Below, piece after piece: positions 5,261 through 6,504 of a stretch of DNA of 6,504 nt (position 1 is its first letter; every line of letters starts with the position of its first letter). The position numbers and the translations under genes were made by a program. The notes beneath the pieces were generated by a model. It worked only from the letters and a program-made list of their open reading frames with translations, did no database searches and was not told the DNA's origin. Source of the stretch: Microcaldota archaeon (GTDB lineage: Archaea; Micrarchaeota; Micrarchaeia; Micrarchaeales; Micrarchaeaceae); NCBI GenBank assembly GCA_027344745.1, contig DAHWIS010000040.1, positions 1-6,504 on the forward strand, given 5' to 3'.

Positions 5261-6504
5261 TCGGATATTTCAGTGTCGGATGGTTCTTCGGCATCATTAT
5301 TTTCGGTGACCTTCGGATAATGCTTTGCTACGAGCGTAGAGATGCTTTTCTCTATTGATGCCTCATCTTCTAAAGTAAGCTCTGTCAAGTCCTTCGAAAG
5401 TCTTTTTGCATAGCGCATTATCATCTTATACTTATTGGCCGCGACATTGAACTGCTGCTTGCCCCTTATGTACCTCTGCATTCCCCTTGCGGCGTCCATC
5501 AAGGCGAGCTTTATCTCGTCTATTATCTCTTCAGTGTTTGCAATGGCTTCCTTGCCCACTCCCGAATATGGTATGTATGCGGAAGAGACGTTTACGAATA
5601 TGCTGACCGGCTGGTTCTCTATGTCTATCCCATATCTTTTCCATTGTATATTGCGTACTGCCTGTGTTATAGCGCAGCTTCCGCTATCGAATAGAAGCGG
5701 CACCCTGTTCGCGAACCTGAGTATGCTCCCGGCGTATTCATCATCGCCCAGTTTTTTGCCAGAGCTGCCGCCGAATGATATGGCGGCTTCCACTACGAAC
5801 GGTATTCCCCCGTAGAAAACAGCGGGTTTCCTCTCTACAACATTTATAAAATCAGGATTCAGTATGTTCTTTATTGCCACTTTGACCTGCTCTTCGCCTA
5901 TGGGACTTATGGTGCTTGTCTCTGGTGCTATCCATTTGACCTGCTTGAATCCGTTGACTATCTTCTCCGCATCATCCCAGCTGAGTTTTCTGGGGTCATT
6001 TTCCATGTTGAGCTTTGTAATTTCCGCCAGCTCTTTTACCTTTGCGCTGCTTACCCTGGCAAATGTCTCCTCAAGAAATCCCGAGATCTTCCTGCTTTCG
6101 GACTTGTACGCGAATTCCACCAAATCGTTTACAGACACGCCTAGCGGATGCGGCTTCGTAGGCTTTGGCCGTTTGGGTATTTCATTTACGGCGCGCATGA
6201 ACACGTATTCGTTCTTCTCAGGATCAACAAACCTTATCTCCGCATGGGGGTTAGCGAGCGCCGTCCTCTTAAGGTATTCGTATATCCCGTGATCGCTATT
6301 TTCATATTTTACCGTTGCGAAATCGGCGCTTATCTCAAGGCCTGTTGCGCCATCTTCTATATCTACGTAATTAGAGATTACCGGCTTGTTGTGCATGGTG
6401 TCTATCGAGACGCTGCACGAATATTTTTCAGCATCGCCTGTCACGGACCTCACCCTTGTCGGCTTTCCGGTGGTTACCTGTGAAAATAATGTGCATCCGG
6501 ATGC
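5248..6504 (-). CDS. top6B: Type II DNA topoisomerase VI subunit B, lacking N-terminus at window edge
   Basis: This is the ATPase subunit of the A2B2 enzyme that passes one DNA duplex through another and relaxes or decatenates the chromosome. The frame is open to the window end, and 418 residues are visible; roughly 110 N-terminal residues with most of the GHKL ATP site are missing. The first residues, ASGCTLFSQVTTGKP, match the segment right after the GxxGxG ATP lid of Top6B. HGIYEYLKRTALANPHAEI (about 72-90) is a Top6B hallmark. KPHPLGVSVNDL and the following helices (about 115-200) form the H2TH domain. The transducer domain follows, with GGIPFVVEAAISFGG, RFANRVPLLFDSG, the WKRY loop (288-291) and GVGKEAI, whose Lys318 is probably the switch lysine that contacts ATP. 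The protein ends in a short acidic tail with no extra C-terminal domain. The GTG at 6453 is internal, not the start. No top6A follows it; the downstream neighbour is convergent. Confidence 0.96.
   Translation of the reverse strand, partial: ASGCTLFSQVTTGKPTRVRSVTGDAEKYSCSVSIDTMHNKPVISNYVDIEDGATGLEISADFATVKYENSDHGIYEYLKRTALANPHAEIRFVDPEKNEYVFMRAVNEIPKRPKPTKPHPLGVSVNDLVEFAYKSESRKISGFLEETFARVSSAKVKELAEITKLNMENDPRKLSWDDAEKIVNGFKQVKWIAPETSTISPIGEEQVKVAIKNILNPDFINVVERKPAVFYGGIPFVVEAAISFGGSSGKKLGDDEYAGSILRFANRVPLLFDSGSCAITQAVRNIQWKRYGIDIENQPVSIFVNVSSAYIPYSGVGKEAIANTEEIIDEIKLALMDAARGMQRYIRGKQQFNVAANKYKMIMRYAKRLSKDLTELTLEDEASIEKSISTLVAKHYPKVTENNDAEEPSDTEISEENR

Noticed and set aside
5435..5815. Plus-strand open frames of 126-142 codons opposite top6B
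   Set aside because: They are antisense to well-conserved topoisomerase sequence and have no recognisable features; they mirror the codon bias of the real gene.
6451..6453. GTG at 6453 as the start of top6B
   Set aside because: The frame continues to the window end and the added residues (ASGCTLFSQVTTGKP) match conserved Top6B sequence.
1..6504. tRNA, rRNA, CRISPR array, insertion sequence or attachment site
   Set aside because: No cloverleaf, spaced direct repeats, transposase or terminal repeats were seen on either strand; almost every base lies in a gene or a short spacer.

Overview
The window looks archaeal. It carries most of a DNA topoisomerase VI B subunit, an archaeal-type TATA element, and Shine-Dalgarno sites built on GGTG/GTGAT. 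Isoleucine is mostly ATA and arginine often AGG. Base composition is intermediate. The very Asn/Ser/Tyr-rich, sequon-dense ectodomain and the small unrecognised membrane proteins would suit an uncultivated DPANN archaeon, for example a Micrarchaeota/ARMAN-like lineage. That placement is inference; no 16S rRNA or other marker is present.

Layout: (1) Bases 1-1885, plus strand, form a tight run of three genes. They are the 3' part of a VirB4-like (type IV secretion/conjugation) ATPase cut by the window edge, a 104-residue protein that aligns without gaps to the C-terminal domain of that ATPase, and a 123-residue protein with an N-terminal Cys cluster and a two-helix membrane hairpin. The genes are 1 and 10 bases apart, and both downstream starts have a GGTG site six bases ahead. 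(2) Bases 1886-1967 hold the only clear internal control region: a TATA-like box followed by a perfect 8-bp inverted repeat. (3) Bases 1968-5208, plus strand, encode a protein with an alpha/beta N-domain, a coiled coil and a winged-helix-like end; a 43-residue very basic mini-protein; and a 785-residue bitopic membrane protein with a heavily sequon-studded ectodomain and a roughly 220-residue cytoplasmic tail. (4) Bases 5209-5247 are a convergent gap with a GC-rich stem-loop. (5) Bases 5248-6504, minus strand, are topoisomerase VI subunit B, lacking its N-terminus at the window edge.

Inference: genes 1-5208 look like one functional neighbourhood built around a VirB4-type motor. The parts would be a motor, a stand-alone copy of the motor's tail domain, a small membrane hairpin protein, a coiled-coil/winged-helix protein, and a large surface-exposed membrane protein with a cytoplasmic domain. 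It could be an undescribed archaeal DNA-transfer, secretion or surface-appendage system. Only the ATPase and topoisomerase VI B are recognised with confidence; the other products are described from visible features only.
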